A DNA stretch of 64,000 bases, taken from NCBI RefSeq assembly GCF_014196625.1, contig NZ_JACIDZ010000008.1, positions 124,001 to 188,000 of the forward strand, given 5' to 3'. The notes under the pieces were generated by a model, which was not told the DNA's origin, did not search any database, and saw nothing but the letters and a program-made list of their open reading frames with translations. This document shows positions 45,617 through 54,074 of this stretch, one piece after another (position 1 is the first letter of the stretch; each line of letters opens with the position of its first letter). This DNA comes from Martelella radicis (GTDB lineage: Bacteria > Pseudomonadota > Alphaproteobacteria > Rhizobiales > Rhizobiaceae). The position numbers and the translations under genes were made by a program.

Positions 45617-46404
45617 GCTTCGACGCCGACTGGCTCACCCTGCGCGAACCGGCCGACAGGGCCGCCCGTGACCGGGGCCTGATGGATGAGTTCACCGGGC
45701 ATATTGGGCGGATCAGCTCGCCGCTCATCATCGATATCGGTTGCGGAACCGGCTCGACGCTCAGAAGCCTGTCGGATGTCATGCCCCCAGACGCCAGATG
45801 GTTGCTGGCCGATAATGATCCGCTGCTGCTGGACGAGGCGGAACGACGAAGCGGGGGCGCGGCGCATATCTCCTTCCAGAGGCTGGATCTGAACGATCTT
45901 GGCGGGTTGCCGCTTCAAGAGGCCGCCATGGTAAGCGCTTCGGCATTGTTCGACCTTTGCTCGGAGGCCTTCTCGGCTGCTTTCGCCGGAAAGCTTGCCG
46001 ACCGGTCTGTCGGACTTTATGCCGCGCTCAATTACGATGGCCGGATCGTATGGTCGTTGTCCCATCCGCTGGATGACGTGGTGGTTGCCGCCTTCAACCG
46101 GCATCAGCAGACCGACAAGGGGTTTGGCGTCGCGCTTGGCCCGGCGGCTGCCGGGCGGCTTGCCTCGCTCTTCTCGGGTCGCGGCTTTCGAGTTTCAACG
46201 GCGGACAGTTCCTGGCGTCTCTCAGGGGAAAACGCGGCTCTTCAACGCGCCTTCATAGAGGGCTTCCGTCAGCCGCTTCAAGAAATCGGCGGGCTGACAT
46301 CGGGCGATATCGAGGACTGGATCGCCTTCCGTCTCGCGGTGATGGAAGAGCCCGGCAGCCTGTGCACGGTGGGCCATGCCGATCTACTCGCCCTGCCTTC
46401 CTGA
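45613..46404 (+). CDS. Class I SAM-dependent methyltransferase
   Basis: 263 residues. The SAM motif is LIIDIGCGTGSTLRSL (near residues 38-53), then WLLADNDPLLLDEAERR with the acidic end of strand two, and FQRLDLNDLG for motif III. The acceptor is unknown; an O- or N-methylated product of the same pathway is likely given four overlapping/near-overlapping genes. Its last 21 bases overlap the end of the convergent RibD-type reductase. Confidence 0.86.
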   Translation: MSFDADWLTLREPADRAARDRGLMDEFTGHIGRISSPLIIDIGCGTGSTLRSLSDVMPPDARWLLADNDPLLLDEAERRSGGAAHISFQRLDLNDLGGLPLQEAAMVSASALFDLCSEAFSAAFAGKLADRSVGLYAALNYDGRIVWSLSHPLDDVVVAAFNRHQQTDKGFGVALGPAAAGRLASLFSGRGFRVSTADSSWRLSGENAALQRAFIEGFRQPLQEIGGLTSGDIEDWIAFRLAVMEEPGSLCTVGHADLLALPS

Positions 46405-47145
46405 AAGCGCGCAATCAAACAGGATATCGCTGCCGAGGCTGTAGACATCTGCCGGCGGACGCAGAGCGTCGGCAAGGCGGGCAATCGGAGGAAGGTTGAT
46501 GCCGCTTGGTCCTGCGCCGATGATCAGCGGCGAGATCGCGACATGCAGCCGGTCGACCTGACCTTCCTCGATGAAGCGGGCAATTGTGCGTGATCCGCCT
46601 TCCACGAGAAGGCGGCTGAGGCCACGATCAGCAAGCGCGCTGACGATGGCGGCGGTCGCGAGGCCGTTCTCGGAGAGCGGCAGGCGCAGGATCGTGGCGT
46701 TCGGCAGAGCGCGTTCGGCGGCGGCCGTGCTCTCGATCACGATCACCGGCGTGCCGCCGTCGTGAAACAGGCCCTCGCTGCCCTCAAGTCCACCATGACA
46801 ATCGATCACCACGCGAACTGGTGACGGTCCGTCGACAAGCCGCACGGAAAGACGCGGATTGTCGGCCTTGACCGTGTTGAGGCCAACGATGACGGCATCG
46901 ACCAGCGCCCGGCAGCGGTGCAGATGGGCAAGACCGTCCGGTCCGGAAATATCCTTGGCATCGCCGGCGGCCGTTGCGATCCGCCCGTCGAGCGATTGAC
47001 CGACCTGGGCAAGCACGAATGATCCGCGCGCGCCGGCAATTCTGCCGTAAAGCGCCATTGCCGGATTGTCGTCTGATGCAGCAACGCCATCTCGCATGGC
47101 AAGCAGAGGCGCCCAGGCGGCATCGCTCATATCGACTGTCCGCAT
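46384..47145 (-). CDS. RibD C-terminal-type pyrimidine reductase (stand-alone)
   Basis: 253 residues. Signature blocks: FVLAQVGQSLDGRIAT, VDAVIVGLNTVKADNPRLSVR, and LLVEGGSRTIARFIEEGQVDRL. This is the NADPH-dependent reductase half of RibD, without the zinc deaminase half. It reduces the ribosyl side chain of the pyrimidine made from the cyclohydrolase II product, or an analogue. It follows the cytochrome b561 gene by 3 bases on the same strand. A second, housekeeping ribD is expected elsewhere. Confidence 0.87.
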   Translation of the reverse strand: MRTVDMSDAAWAPLLAMRDGVAASDDNPAMALYGRIAGARGSFVLAQVGQSLDGRIATAAGDAKDISGPDGLAHLHRCRALVDAVIVGLNTVKADNPRLSVRLVDGPSPVRVVIDCHGGLEGSEGLFHDGGTPVIVIESTAAAERALPNATILRLPLSENGLATAAIVSALADRGLSRLLVEGGSRTIARFIEEGQVDRLHVAISPLIIGAGPSGINLPPIARLADALRPPADVYSLGSDILFDCALSGRQGE

Positions 47146-47148
47146 GCC

Positions 47149-47706
47149 CTAAAGGATCCGGTAAAGAGTAAAGTCGCGGCGGATCACATGATGCATCAGC
47201 ACCGCGCCCAAATGGAGCACAAAAAGGACGGCGAGGATCCACGCGCTTGCCAGATGGATGCCCGAAAGCGTCCAGGCGATGTCAGGCGCCTTGCCGATCG
47301 GACTCCAGATCGGCAGCACGCCGAACCAGCTGAAGGGAAAGCCATGGGCGTTTGTGGCGAGAAATCCGCTGAGCGGCATGATGATCAGAAAGAGGTAGAA
47401 GAGCCCGTGGACGGAGGCTGCGGCGATCCGCTCGATCCGTGGTCCGTCTTCTTCGGGCTTTCGCGTCAGAAGCCGGTTGCCGACCCTCAATAGCATCAGC
47501 CAGAGCACCAGAAAGCCGAGGCTTTCATGGATCATGTAGAAATCGAGCGAGACCTCGTTCTTCACGAATTTGATGACCATGCCGAGCGGCCATGTCAGAA
47601 GCACCAGAACGGCGATCAGCCAGTGCAGGATGCGCGATGTCGCCGGATAGCGCTCGACATTGATGGCAAGCCTTGACGTGGCGCCCGGCCCTGAATTTTC
47701 GCTCAC
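47149..47706 (-). CDS. Cytochrome b561 family protein
   Basis: 185 residues with four membrane helices. Heme-ligand histidines are seen in SRILHWLIAVLVLLTWPLG, MIHESLGFLVLW, AASVHGLFYLFLI and LVLFVLHLGAVLMHH-like VLHLGAVLMHHVIRRD. It moves electrons between quinols and other acceptors. It starts 179 bases from the divergent paaX and is followed 3 bases later by the RibD-type reductase, so it may belong to the pterin-like cluster or be a redox bystander. Confidence 0.88.
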   Translation of the reverse strand: MSENSGPGATSRLAINVERYPATSRILHWLIAVLVLLTWPLGMVIKFVKNEVSLDFYMIHESLGFLVLWLMLLRVGNRLLTRKPEEDGPRIERIAAASVHGLFYLFLIIMPLSGFLATNAHGFPFSWFGVLPIWSPIGKAPDIAWTLSGIHLASAWILAVLFVLHLGAVLMHHVIRRDFTLYRIL

Positions 47707-47884
47707 ACTCTTCTCCCGATCCGCAGGGCGTCAGAAACGCCGCGTTTGAACGATCACCATTACGCCGCAACGATAGCAGCGGATTGCAAAAGCGCAAATC
47801 CTGCCGCGCGGCGTCACTGGCGATCGATGCGGGCTCGGCCTATAAGGAGCCAGACAAGCGACGAAATGATGTGAGACGGGCCTA

Positions 47885-48784
47885 ATGCGGCAGAGAAATA
47901 TGGAAAGAGCATCGCTTCGCCATGAGAACGGCACAACGGCGGTCCGGGAATTTCTGGGTGGAAGCAGTCCGCGGGCAAGCGGCTTCATCGTAACGCTTTA
48001 CGGCGATGTCGCGGCCCCGCGCGGCGGCACGTTGTGGATGGGCACGCTGATCGAAAGTTGTGCCGCGCAGGGTATTTCCGAAAGCCTGGTGCGCACCGCG
48101 GTCTCTCGGCTCGTCGAAAATGGCCGGCTCGTCGGCGACCGGATCGGGCGCAAGAGCTATTACCGGCTGACCAAGCCGGCCGAGAAGGAGTTTTCCGGGG
48201 CTGCCGAACTCCTCTATTCGCCGCCGCCGCCGCCCGAACGCTTCCTGCTGGCGCTCGGCGCACGCGATTTGCCGGAGGGTTGGGCCAGGATTGGTCCGGA
48301 AGCGGCGCTTTCGCCGGAGGGGACGCAAAAGCCCTCCAATTGCGCGGTGTTCACGGCAAACGATCTTGTCGGGGTCGAACATCTGCCTGATTTCGTCGGC
48401 CGGTTCTGGCCGCTGGATGCGGTCGAAACGGCCTATCGCGACTTCGTCGAGACGTTTTCTCCTCTGGAGGCTGCGCTTGAAGAGGGGGGGGCGCTTGATG
48501 GCGCGACGGCGCTGGCGCTGAGATTGAGGCTTGTCCATCACTTCCGCGCCGCAGCCCTTGCCGATCCGCGCCTGCCGGCGGTCGCATTGCCGAAAGGCTG
48601 GCCCGCGGGCGCGGCGCGCCTGCTCTTTGTTTCGCTCTATCTGAAGGTCAGCGCTTCCGCCGACCGTCATATCGGCCTCGCCTTCCAGAATAGCGACGGG
48701 TTTTTGCCGGAGCGCACGGAGACGACGGCTTTTCGTCTTGAAGCCCTGCACGGCGAGGTCGCCAGGCAAGACGAGGGCGATTGA
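47885..48784 (+). CDS. paaX: Phenylacetate catabolism repressor PaaX
   Basis: 299 residues, the usual length. The N-terminal winged helix (GFIVTLYGDVAAPRGGTLWMGTLIE, SESLVRTAVSRLVENGRLVG, RKSYYRLT) is the PaaX domain; the central and C-terminal PaaX domains follow (NCAVFTANDLVG, FWPLDAVETAYRDFVETFSPL). PaaX is a GntR-like repressor released by phenylacetyl-CoA. It sits just upstream of paaJABCDE in the same direction. A large dyad at 48903-48946 is a candidate binding site. Confidence 0.94.
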   Translation: MRQRNMERASLRHENGTTAVREFLGGSSPRASGFIVTLYGDVAAPRGGTLWMGTLIESCAAQGISESLVRTAVSRLVENGRLVGDRIGRKSYYRLTKPAEKEFSGAAELLYSPPPPPERFLLALGARDLPEGWARIGPEAALSPEGTQKPSNCAVFTANDLVGVEHLPDFVGRFWPLDAVETAYRDFVETFSPLEAALEEGGALDGATALALRLRLVHHFRAAALADPRLPAVALPKGWPAGAARLLFVSLYLKVSASADRHIGLAFQNSDGFLPERTETTAFRLEALHGEVARQDEGD

Positions 48785-48902
48785 GCTGGAAGGCGCACGC
48801 AAGGCTCTGAACCGGAGCCGATCCGGCGCGAAGCTCTGGACGCAAGGAAATCAGCCAACATTAAATGTAATAAAATCAGATATATGTCCATTTTTACGAT
48901 TA

Positions 48903-48946
48903 AAACATCACACAAAAATGCACAAAGACCTTTTTGCGTGATGTTT
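48903..48946. promoter_or_regulatory. Large dyad upstream of paaJ, candidate PaaX operator
   Basis: Two 16-base arms (AAACATCACACAAAAA at 48903-48918 and TTTTTGCGTGATGTTT at 48931-48946) pair with a single mismatch across a 12-base spacer. It lies in the 297-base gap between paaX and paaJ, just before a TATATA box (48954-48959) and the TetR-type site. The size and position suit PaaX; the alternative is an RNA hairpin. Confidence 0.55.
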
Positions 48947-48963
48947 AATGCGCTATATAAGTG

Positions 48964-48977
48964 ACCGATCGGTCGGC
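48964..48977. promoter_or_regulatory. TetR/PaaR-type operator, site 1 (paaJ)
   Basis: ACCGATCGGTCGGC, containing the perfect 12-base palindrome GACCGATCGGTC (48963-48974). It lies at the expected transcription start just after TATATA (48954-48959). Two related sites are found at 58558-58571 and 61216-61229, all at paa promoters. Confidence 0.7.
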
Positions 48978-49081
48978 GAATTGAGGGTTCCCGGCTGAAA
49001 TTCGGGGAGATGGTCTGAAGGTCCGTCACCCGTATCTGGTTTATGCGGCAGCCACGCGCTGCTGGCGAAGGAGGAGCATTC

Positions 49082-50287
49082 ATGGCGCAAGCCTTTATCT
49101 GCGATGGAATCCGCACGCCTGTGGGCCGCTATGGCGGCGCGCTGTCGGCCGTGCGCGCCGATGATCTGGCGGCCGTTCCGCTTTCCGCATTGCAGGAGAG
49201 AAACGGCAAGGTCGACTGGGAAAGCGTCGATGACGTCATCATCGGTTGCGCCAATCAGGCGGGCGAAGACAATCGCAATGTGGCGCGCATGGCGGTGCTG
49301 CTCTCCGGCCTGCCGGAAGGCGTGCCGGGCACCACGGTCAACCGGCTCTGCGGTTCCGGCATGGATGCGATCGGCCTTGCCGCGCGCACGATCCGCGCCG
49401 GCGACGGCGCCCTGATGATTGCCGGCGGCGTGGAAAGCATGAGCCGCGCGCCCTTCGTCATGGGCAAGGCGGAAACGGCCTTTTCCCGCAAGGCGGAAAT
49501 CTACGACACCACCATCGGCTGGCGCTTCAAGAACAGGAAGTTCCACAGCGCCTTCGGCACCCACTCCATGCCGGAAACCGCCGACAATGTTGCCGCAGAG
49601 TACAACATTTCGCGCGAGGATCAGGACCGGTTCGCGGCCATGAGCCAGGCGCGCTGGAAGGCGGCCCAGGACGCCGGCGTCTATGCCGACGAAATCGTCC
49701 CGGTCACCATTCCCCAGCGCAAGGGCGATCCGGTTGTCGTCGATACCGACGAGCATCCGCGCCCGGGCACCACGGCCGAGGTTCTGGCCAAGCTGAAGGG
49801 CGTCAACGCGCCGGAGCTTTCCGTCACCGCCGGCAACGCGTCCGGCGTCAATGACGGCGCTGCCGGGCTGCTGATCGCTTCGGAAGAGGCGGCAAGCGCG
49901 AACGGTCTTACCCCGAAGGCGCGGATCGTTGCCATGGCTGCTGCAGGCGTCGCCCCGCGCGTCATGGGCATCGGCCCGGTTCCGGCCACGCGCAAGGTGC
50001 TGAAGCTTGCCGGTCTTTCGCTTTCCGACATGGACGTGATCGAGCTCAACGAGGCCTTTGCCGCGCAAAGCCTTGCGGTGCTGCGCGAACTCGGCCTGCC
50101 CGACGACGCGGCCCATGTGAACGCCAATGGCGGCGCGATCGCCATCGGCCATCCGCTTGGCATGTCCGGCGCCCGCCTGGTGCTGACGGCCGCAAACCAG
50201 CTTCACCGCACCGGCGGACGTTATGCGCTTTGCACCATGTGCGTCGGCGTCGGCCAGGGCATCGCCATGATTATCGAACGGATCTGA
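49082..50287 (+). CDS. paaJ: 3-oxoadipyl-CoA/3-oxo-5,6-dehydrosuberyl-CoA thiolase
   Basis: 401 residues from ATG 49082 (GGAGGAG upstream), the exact size of PcaF/PaaJ. Active-site Cys90 is in [28 protein letters not shown] and [12 protein letters not shown] supply the catalytic His and second Cys. It performs thiolytic cleavage of 3-oxoadipyl-CoA to succinyl-CoA and acetyl-CoA (and the earlier C8 intermediate). It opens the paaJABCDE operon. It could equally be named pcaF; the context favours paaJ. Confidence 0.92.
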   Translation: MAQAFICDGIRTPVGRYGGALSAVRADDLAAVPLSALQERNGKVDWESVDDVIIGCANQAGEDNRNVARMAVLLSGLPEGVPGTTVNRLCGSGMDAIGLAARTIRAGDGALMIAGGVESMSRAPFVMGKAETAFSRKAEIYDTTIGWRFKNRKFHSAFGTHSMPETADNVAAEYNISREDQDRFAAMSQARWKAAQDAGVYADEIVPVTIPQRKGDPVVVDTDEHPRPGTTAEVLAKLKGVNAPELSVTAGNASGVNDGAAGLLIASEEAASANGLTPKARIVAMAAAGVAPRVMGIGPVPATRKVLKLAGLSLSDMDVIELNEAFAAQSLAVLRELGLPDDAAHVNANGGAIAIGHPLGMSGARLVLTAANQLHRTGGRYALCTMCVGVGQGIAMIIERI

Positions 50288-50307
50288 CCAAGGAGGCCTT
50301 GAGAGCC

Positions 50308-51306
50308 ATGTATGCACAGATGGTAAAATCGGAAGGCATGAAATCCCGCGAAGAGATGTCGCCGGAGGAACAGGCCTTCCAGGAGCGGATCGACAACGGC
50401 GAGAAGATCGAGCCGAAGGACTGGATGCCCGAGGGCTACCGCAAGACCCTGGTGCGCCAGATCGGCCAGCATGCCCATTCGGAAATCGTCGGTCAGCTTC
50501 CCGAAGGCAACTGGATCACCCGCGCGCCCTCGCTGGAGCGCAAGGCAATCCTGCTCGCCAAAGTTCAGGACGAGGCCGGCCACGGGCTCTACCTCTATTC
50601 GGCCGCCGAAACGCTCGGCGTCTCGCGCGACGATCTGATGGAAAAGCTCCATGACGGGCGGATGAAATATTCCTCGATCTTCAACTACCCGACGCTGAAC
50701 TGGGCCGATATGGGCGCGGTCGGCTGGCTGGTCGATGGGGCTGCGATCATGAACCAGGTGCCGCTGCAGCGCACCTCTTTCGGGCCCTATTCGCGGGCGA
50801 TGATCCGCATCTGCAAGGAGGAGAGCTTCCACCAGCGCCAGGGCTATTCGATCATGATGAAGATGGCCTTCGGCACGCCGGAGCAGAAGGAGATGGCGCA
50901 GGATGCGCTCAACCGCTTCTGGTACCCGTCGCTGATGATGTTCGGCCCGTCCGACAAGGATTCGGTGCATTCCGCCCAGTCGATGGCGTGGAAGATCAAG
51001 ATCAACACCAATGACGAGTTGCGCCAGAAATTCGTCGACCAGACGGTGCCGCAGGCGAAATATCTGGGCCTTTCGATCCCGGACGAGAACCTTGCCTGGA
51101 ACGAGGAGAAGGGCGGCTACGACTTCTCCGAGCCGGACTGGTCGGAATTCTTCGAGGTGATCAAGGGCAATGGCCCGTGCAACCGCGAACGCATCGAAGC
51201 CCGCCGCAAGGCCTGGGACGAAGGCGAATGGTTCCGCGACGGGCTTGCCGCCCACGGCGAAAAGGAAGCGCGACGCGCAAAAGCGCCGGTCGCAGCCGCA
51301 GAATAA
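50308..51306 (+). CDS. paaA: Phenylacetyl-CoA epoxidase catalytic subunit PaaA
   Basis: 332 residues. The diiron-binding residues are visible: Glu59 in HSEIVGQL, the Glu89-x2-His92 motif in [12 protein letters not shown] and Glu172-x2-His175 in EESFHQRQG. With PaaB, C, D and E it inserts oxygen into phenylacetyl-CoA to give the 1,2-epoxide. Preceded by AAGGAGG about 10 bases upstream of ATG 50308, 20 bases after the paaJ stop. Confidence 0.97.
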   Translation: MYAQMVKSEGMKSREEMSPEEQAFQERIDNGEKIEPKDWMPEGYRKTLVRQIGQHAHSEIVGQLPEGNWITRAPSLERKAILLAKVQDEAGHGLYLYSAAETLGVSRDDLMEKLHDGRMKYSSIFNYPTLNWADMGAVGWLVDGAAIMNQVPLQRTSFGPYSRAMIRICKEESFHQRQGYSIMMKMAFGTPEQKEMAQDALNRFWYPSLMMFGPSDKDSVHSAQSMAWKIKINTNDELRQKFVDQTVPQAKYLGLSIPDENLAWNEEKGGYDFSEPDWSEFFEVIKGNGPCNRERIEARRKAWDEGEWFRDGLAAHGEKEARRAKAPVAAAE

Positions 51307-51335
51307 GCGCACAGCGTTTCTCAAGGGAGGAAAAC

Positions 51336-51620
51336 ATGTCCAAGGAATGGCCGCTCTACGAAGTCTTCATTCGGGGTCAGCACGGTCTGAACCACCGCCA
51401 TGTCGGCAGCCTGCACGCGCCGGACGCCGAAATGGCGATCCGCCACGCCCGTGACGTCTACACCCGCCGCAAGGAGGGCGTGTCGATCTGGGTGGTGAAG
51501 TCGAACGACATCACCGCGTCCTCGCCGTCGGAAAAGGGCCCGCTCTTCGATCCGGCCGAAAGCAAGGCCTATCGTCATCCGACCTTCTTCGACATTCCGG
51601 AAGAAGTGGGGCATATGTGA
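51336..51620 (+). CDS. paaB: Phenylacetyl-CoA epoxidase subunit PaaB
   Basis: 94 residues, standard length. WPLYEVFIRGQHGLNHRHVGSLHA and IWVVKSNDITASSP are typical. It is the small structural/regulatory subunit of the epoxidase complex. GGGAGG lies 5 bases before ATG 51336. Its stop overlaps the paaC start (TGATG). Confidence 0.97.
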   Translation: MSKEWPLYEVFIRGQHGLNHRHVGSLHAPDAEMAIRHARDVYTRRKEGVSIWVVKSNDITASSPSEKGPLFDPAESKAYRHPTFFDIPEEVGHM

Positions 51621-52456
51621 TGACGGCGACCGTTCAGCATACGGGCAATGTCACGCCGATGCCGGTGTCGACGACGCCCGATCCCTTCATCGGCGACGAA
51701 GCCCTGCGCCCGGCCTTCTTCGAATGGCTCTGTCGCCTCGGCGATTCGACGCTGGTGCTCGGCCACCGCGTTTCCGAATGGTGCGGCCATGCGCCGGTGC
51801 TCGAGGAAGATATCGCCTTCGCCAATACCGCGCTCGATCTCATCGGCCATACGCAGATGTGGCTGGGGCTTGCCGGCGAGGTGGAAGGCGAGGGCCGCAG
51901 CGCCGATAATCTCGCTTACCTGCGTGACGCGGCAAAGTTCCGCAACCTCTTGATCACCGAACTGCCGAAGGGCGACATGGGCGTCACCGTGATGCGCCAG
52001 TTCCTGTTTGATGCCTGGCATTTCGCCCTGCTGAAGCAGCTCACGGGCTCGAAAAGCCCGCGCGTTGCCGAAATCGCGGCAAAGGCGGTCAAGGAAGCGG
52101 CCTATCATTTCGAGCGTTCCGCCGATCTGGTGATCCGGCTTGGCGACGGGACCGAGGAAAGCCACCGCCGCATGCAGGACGCGCTTGATTACCTCTGGGC
52201 TTACACAGGCGAAATGTTCATCACCGACGATATCGACCGTCAGGTGGCGGACGCCGGCATTGCGCCGGCCCCCGATGCGCTGAAGGCCGAATGGGACCGC
52301 ACACTGGCATCCGTCTTCTCCGAAGCGACGCTGACGAAGCCGGAAGAGGGGTATGCCCATACCGGCGGCAAGACCGGGCGGCATACGGAGCATCTGGGTT
52401 TCATCCTTGCCGAGCTGCAATTCCTGCAGCGCGCCTACCCGGGAGCGGAATGGTGA
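51620..52456 (+). CDS. paaC: Phenylacetyl-CoA epoxidase subunit PaaC
   Basis: 278 residues from ATG 51620. A ferritin-like structural subunit that pairs with PaaA: LGDSTLVLGHRVSEWCGHAPVLEEDIA, NTALDLIGHTQMW and AAYHFERSADLVIRLGDGTEES match PaaC. It helps form the PaaAC core; it lacks an active diiron centre in characterised enzymes. Overlaps at both ends show tight coupling with paaB and paaD. Confidence 0.96.
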   Translation: MTATVQHTGNVTPMPVSTTPDPFIGDEALRPAFFEWLCRLGDSTLVLGHRVSEWCGHAPVLEEDIAFANTALDLIGHTQMWLGLAGEVEGEGRSADNLAYLRDAAKFRNLLITELPKGDMGVTVMRQFLFDAWHFALLKQLTGSKSPRVAEIAAKAVKEAAYHFERSADLVIRLGDGTEESHRRMQDALDYLWAYTGEMFITDDIDRQVADAGIAPAPDALKAEWDRTLASVFSEATLTKPEEGYAHTGGKTGRHTEHLGFILAELQFLQRAYPGAEW

Positions 52457-52983
52457 GCGCTGCAACCGCCGTTCTGCCCTCGCCGGAAGAGGTGATGGCC
52501 TGGCTTTCCGAAGTGCCCGATCCCGAAATCCCGGTGATCTCGATCACCGAGCTCGGCATCGTGCGCAAGGTCGGCCATGACGGCGGCACACTGGTTGTCA
52601 CCGTGACGCCCACCTATTCCGGCTGCCCGGCCGTATCGCTGATCAATCTGGAAATCGAGGCCAAGCTCCTGGAGAAGGGCGTCGAGGATTTCCGGATCGA
52701 GCAACAGCTTTCCCCGCCCTGGACGACGGATCTTCTGTCCGAGGCGGCACGGGAGAAGCTCAGGGACTATGGCATTGCCCCGCCGATCGACGGCACGGCG
52801 GCCGATGGACGGCTTGTCGCCCGCGCGGCCCGGCTTTCCGGCCGCTCAAATCTCGTCATTGCCTGTCCGCGCTGCGGCTCGGGCAATACGGAGCGCGTTT
52901 CCCAGTTCGGCTCGACTCCCTGCAAGGCGTCATACCGCTGCAAGGACTGTCTGGAGCCGTTCGATTATTTCAAGTGTATCTGA
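52453..52983 (+). CDS. paaD: Phenylacetate degradation protein PaaD (epoxidase maturation)
   Basis: 176 residues from GTG 52453, overlapping the paaC stop. The MIP18/DUF59 domain (VMAWLSEVPDPEIPVISITELGIV, TPTYSGCPAVSLI) is followed by a C-terminal zinc ribbon (CPRCGSGNTE ... CKASYRCKDC). PaaD is thought to help assemble the Fe-S or diiron centres of the epoxidase. The standard length and domain order are kept. Confidence 0.95.
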   Translation: MSAATAVLPSPEEVMAWLSEVPDPEIPVISITELGIVRKVGHDGGTLVVTVTPTYSGCPAVSLINLEIEAKLLEKGVEDFRIEQQLSPPWTTDLLSEAAREKLRDYGIAPPIDGTAADGRLVARAARLSGRSNLVIACPRCGSGNTERVSQFGSTPCKASYRCKDCLEPFDYFKCI

Positions 52984-52997
52984 GGAGGAGTGATCAG

Positions 52998-54074
52998 ATG
53001 GCACGGTTTCATCCGCTGGAAGTGACTGACATTCGCCGCGAAACGGCCGATGCGGTGGTGCTCACGCTGAAGCCCCGCGACGAGGATGCGGGCGCCTTCG
53101 GCTTTACCCAGGGTCAGTATCTGACCTTCCGTCGCCAGTTCGACGGCGAGGAGGTGCGCCGGTCCTATTCGATCTGCGCGGGTCTCGACGAGGGCTGCCT
53201 CAAGGTCGGCGTCAAACGCGTGGAAGGCGGCGCCTTTTCCACCTTCGCCAATGAAGAGCTGAAGCCCGGCGACGTGATCGAAGCGATGCCGCCCATGGGC
53301 AAGTTCTTCACGCCGCTCGACGCAGATGTGAGCAAGGACTATCTCGGCTTTGCCGGCGGCTCCGGCATCACGCCGCTGCTCTCGATCGTCAAGACGGTGC
53401 TGGCCCGCGAGCCGCAGTCGCGCTTCACGCTGGTCTATGCCAACCGCCAGATCAAGTCGATCATGTTCCGCGAGGAGCTGGAAGACCTGAAGAACACCTA
53501 TCTCGGCCGTCTTTCCGTCATCCATGTTCTGGAATCCGACAGCCAGGAGATCGACCTCTTCACCGGCCGGATCGACGCGGAAAAGCTCGAAGCCTTCTTC
53601 AATCTCTGGATCGATCTTCCCGCCGTCGACACCGCCTTCATCTGCGGGCCGGAGCCGATGATGCTGACCATTGCCGCGGCGCTGAAGAAGCACGGCATGA
53701 AGGACGAGCAGATCAAGTTCGAACTGTTCGCCTCCTCCCAGCCGGGCCGGGCCAAGCAGAAAGTGGTGTCCAAGGCCGCCGCGACCGCGGGCGAGAGCGT
53801 CGAAATCCAGCTTACGCTCGACGGCACGACGCGCTCCTTCACCATGCCGCGCGACGGCACGGCGGTGCTCGATGCCGCCCTCGCTCACGATATCGACGCG
53901 CCCTATTCCTGCAAGGGCGGCATCTGCTCGACCTGCCGGGCCAAGGTTGTCGAGGGCGAGGTCGAGATGATCACCAACCACGCGCTCGAAGATTATGAAG
54001 TGCGCGCCGGCTATGTGCTCTCCTGCCAGTGCCTGCCGCTCTCGGAAAAGGTGGTGATCAGCTATGACGAATGA
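52998..54074 (+). CDS. paaE: Phenylacetyl-CoA epoxidase reductase PaaE
   Basis: 358 residues from ATG 52998 (GGAGGAG upstream). FAD-binding RRSYSICAG, NAD-binding GFAGGSGITPLLSIVKTVL, and a C-terminal plant-type 2Fe-2S domain with YSCKGGICSTCRAKV and SCQCLP. It passes electrons from NADPH to PaaA. It overlaps the next gene by 11 bases. Confidence 0.97.
   Translation: MARFHPLEVTDIRRETADAVVLTLKPRDEDAGAFGFTQGQYLTFRRQFDGEEVRRSYSICAGLDEGCLKVGVKRVEGGAFSTFANEELKPGDVIEAMPPMGKFFTPLDADVSKDYLGFAGGSGITPLLSIVKTVLAREPQSRFTLVYANRQIKSIMFREELEDLKNTYLGRLSVIHVLESDSQEIDLFTGRIDAEKLEAFFNLWIDLPAVDTAFICGPEPMMLTIAAALKKHGMKDEQIKFELFASSQPGRAKQKVVSKAAATAGESVEIQLTLDGTTRSFTMPRDGTAVLDAALAHDIDAPYSCKGGICSTCRAKVVEGEVEMITNHALEDYEVRAGYVLSCQCLPLSEKVVISYDE

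Noticed and set aside
48953-50317. 454-codon minus-strand frame opposite paaJ
   Set aside because: Antisense shadow of a complete thiolase gene.
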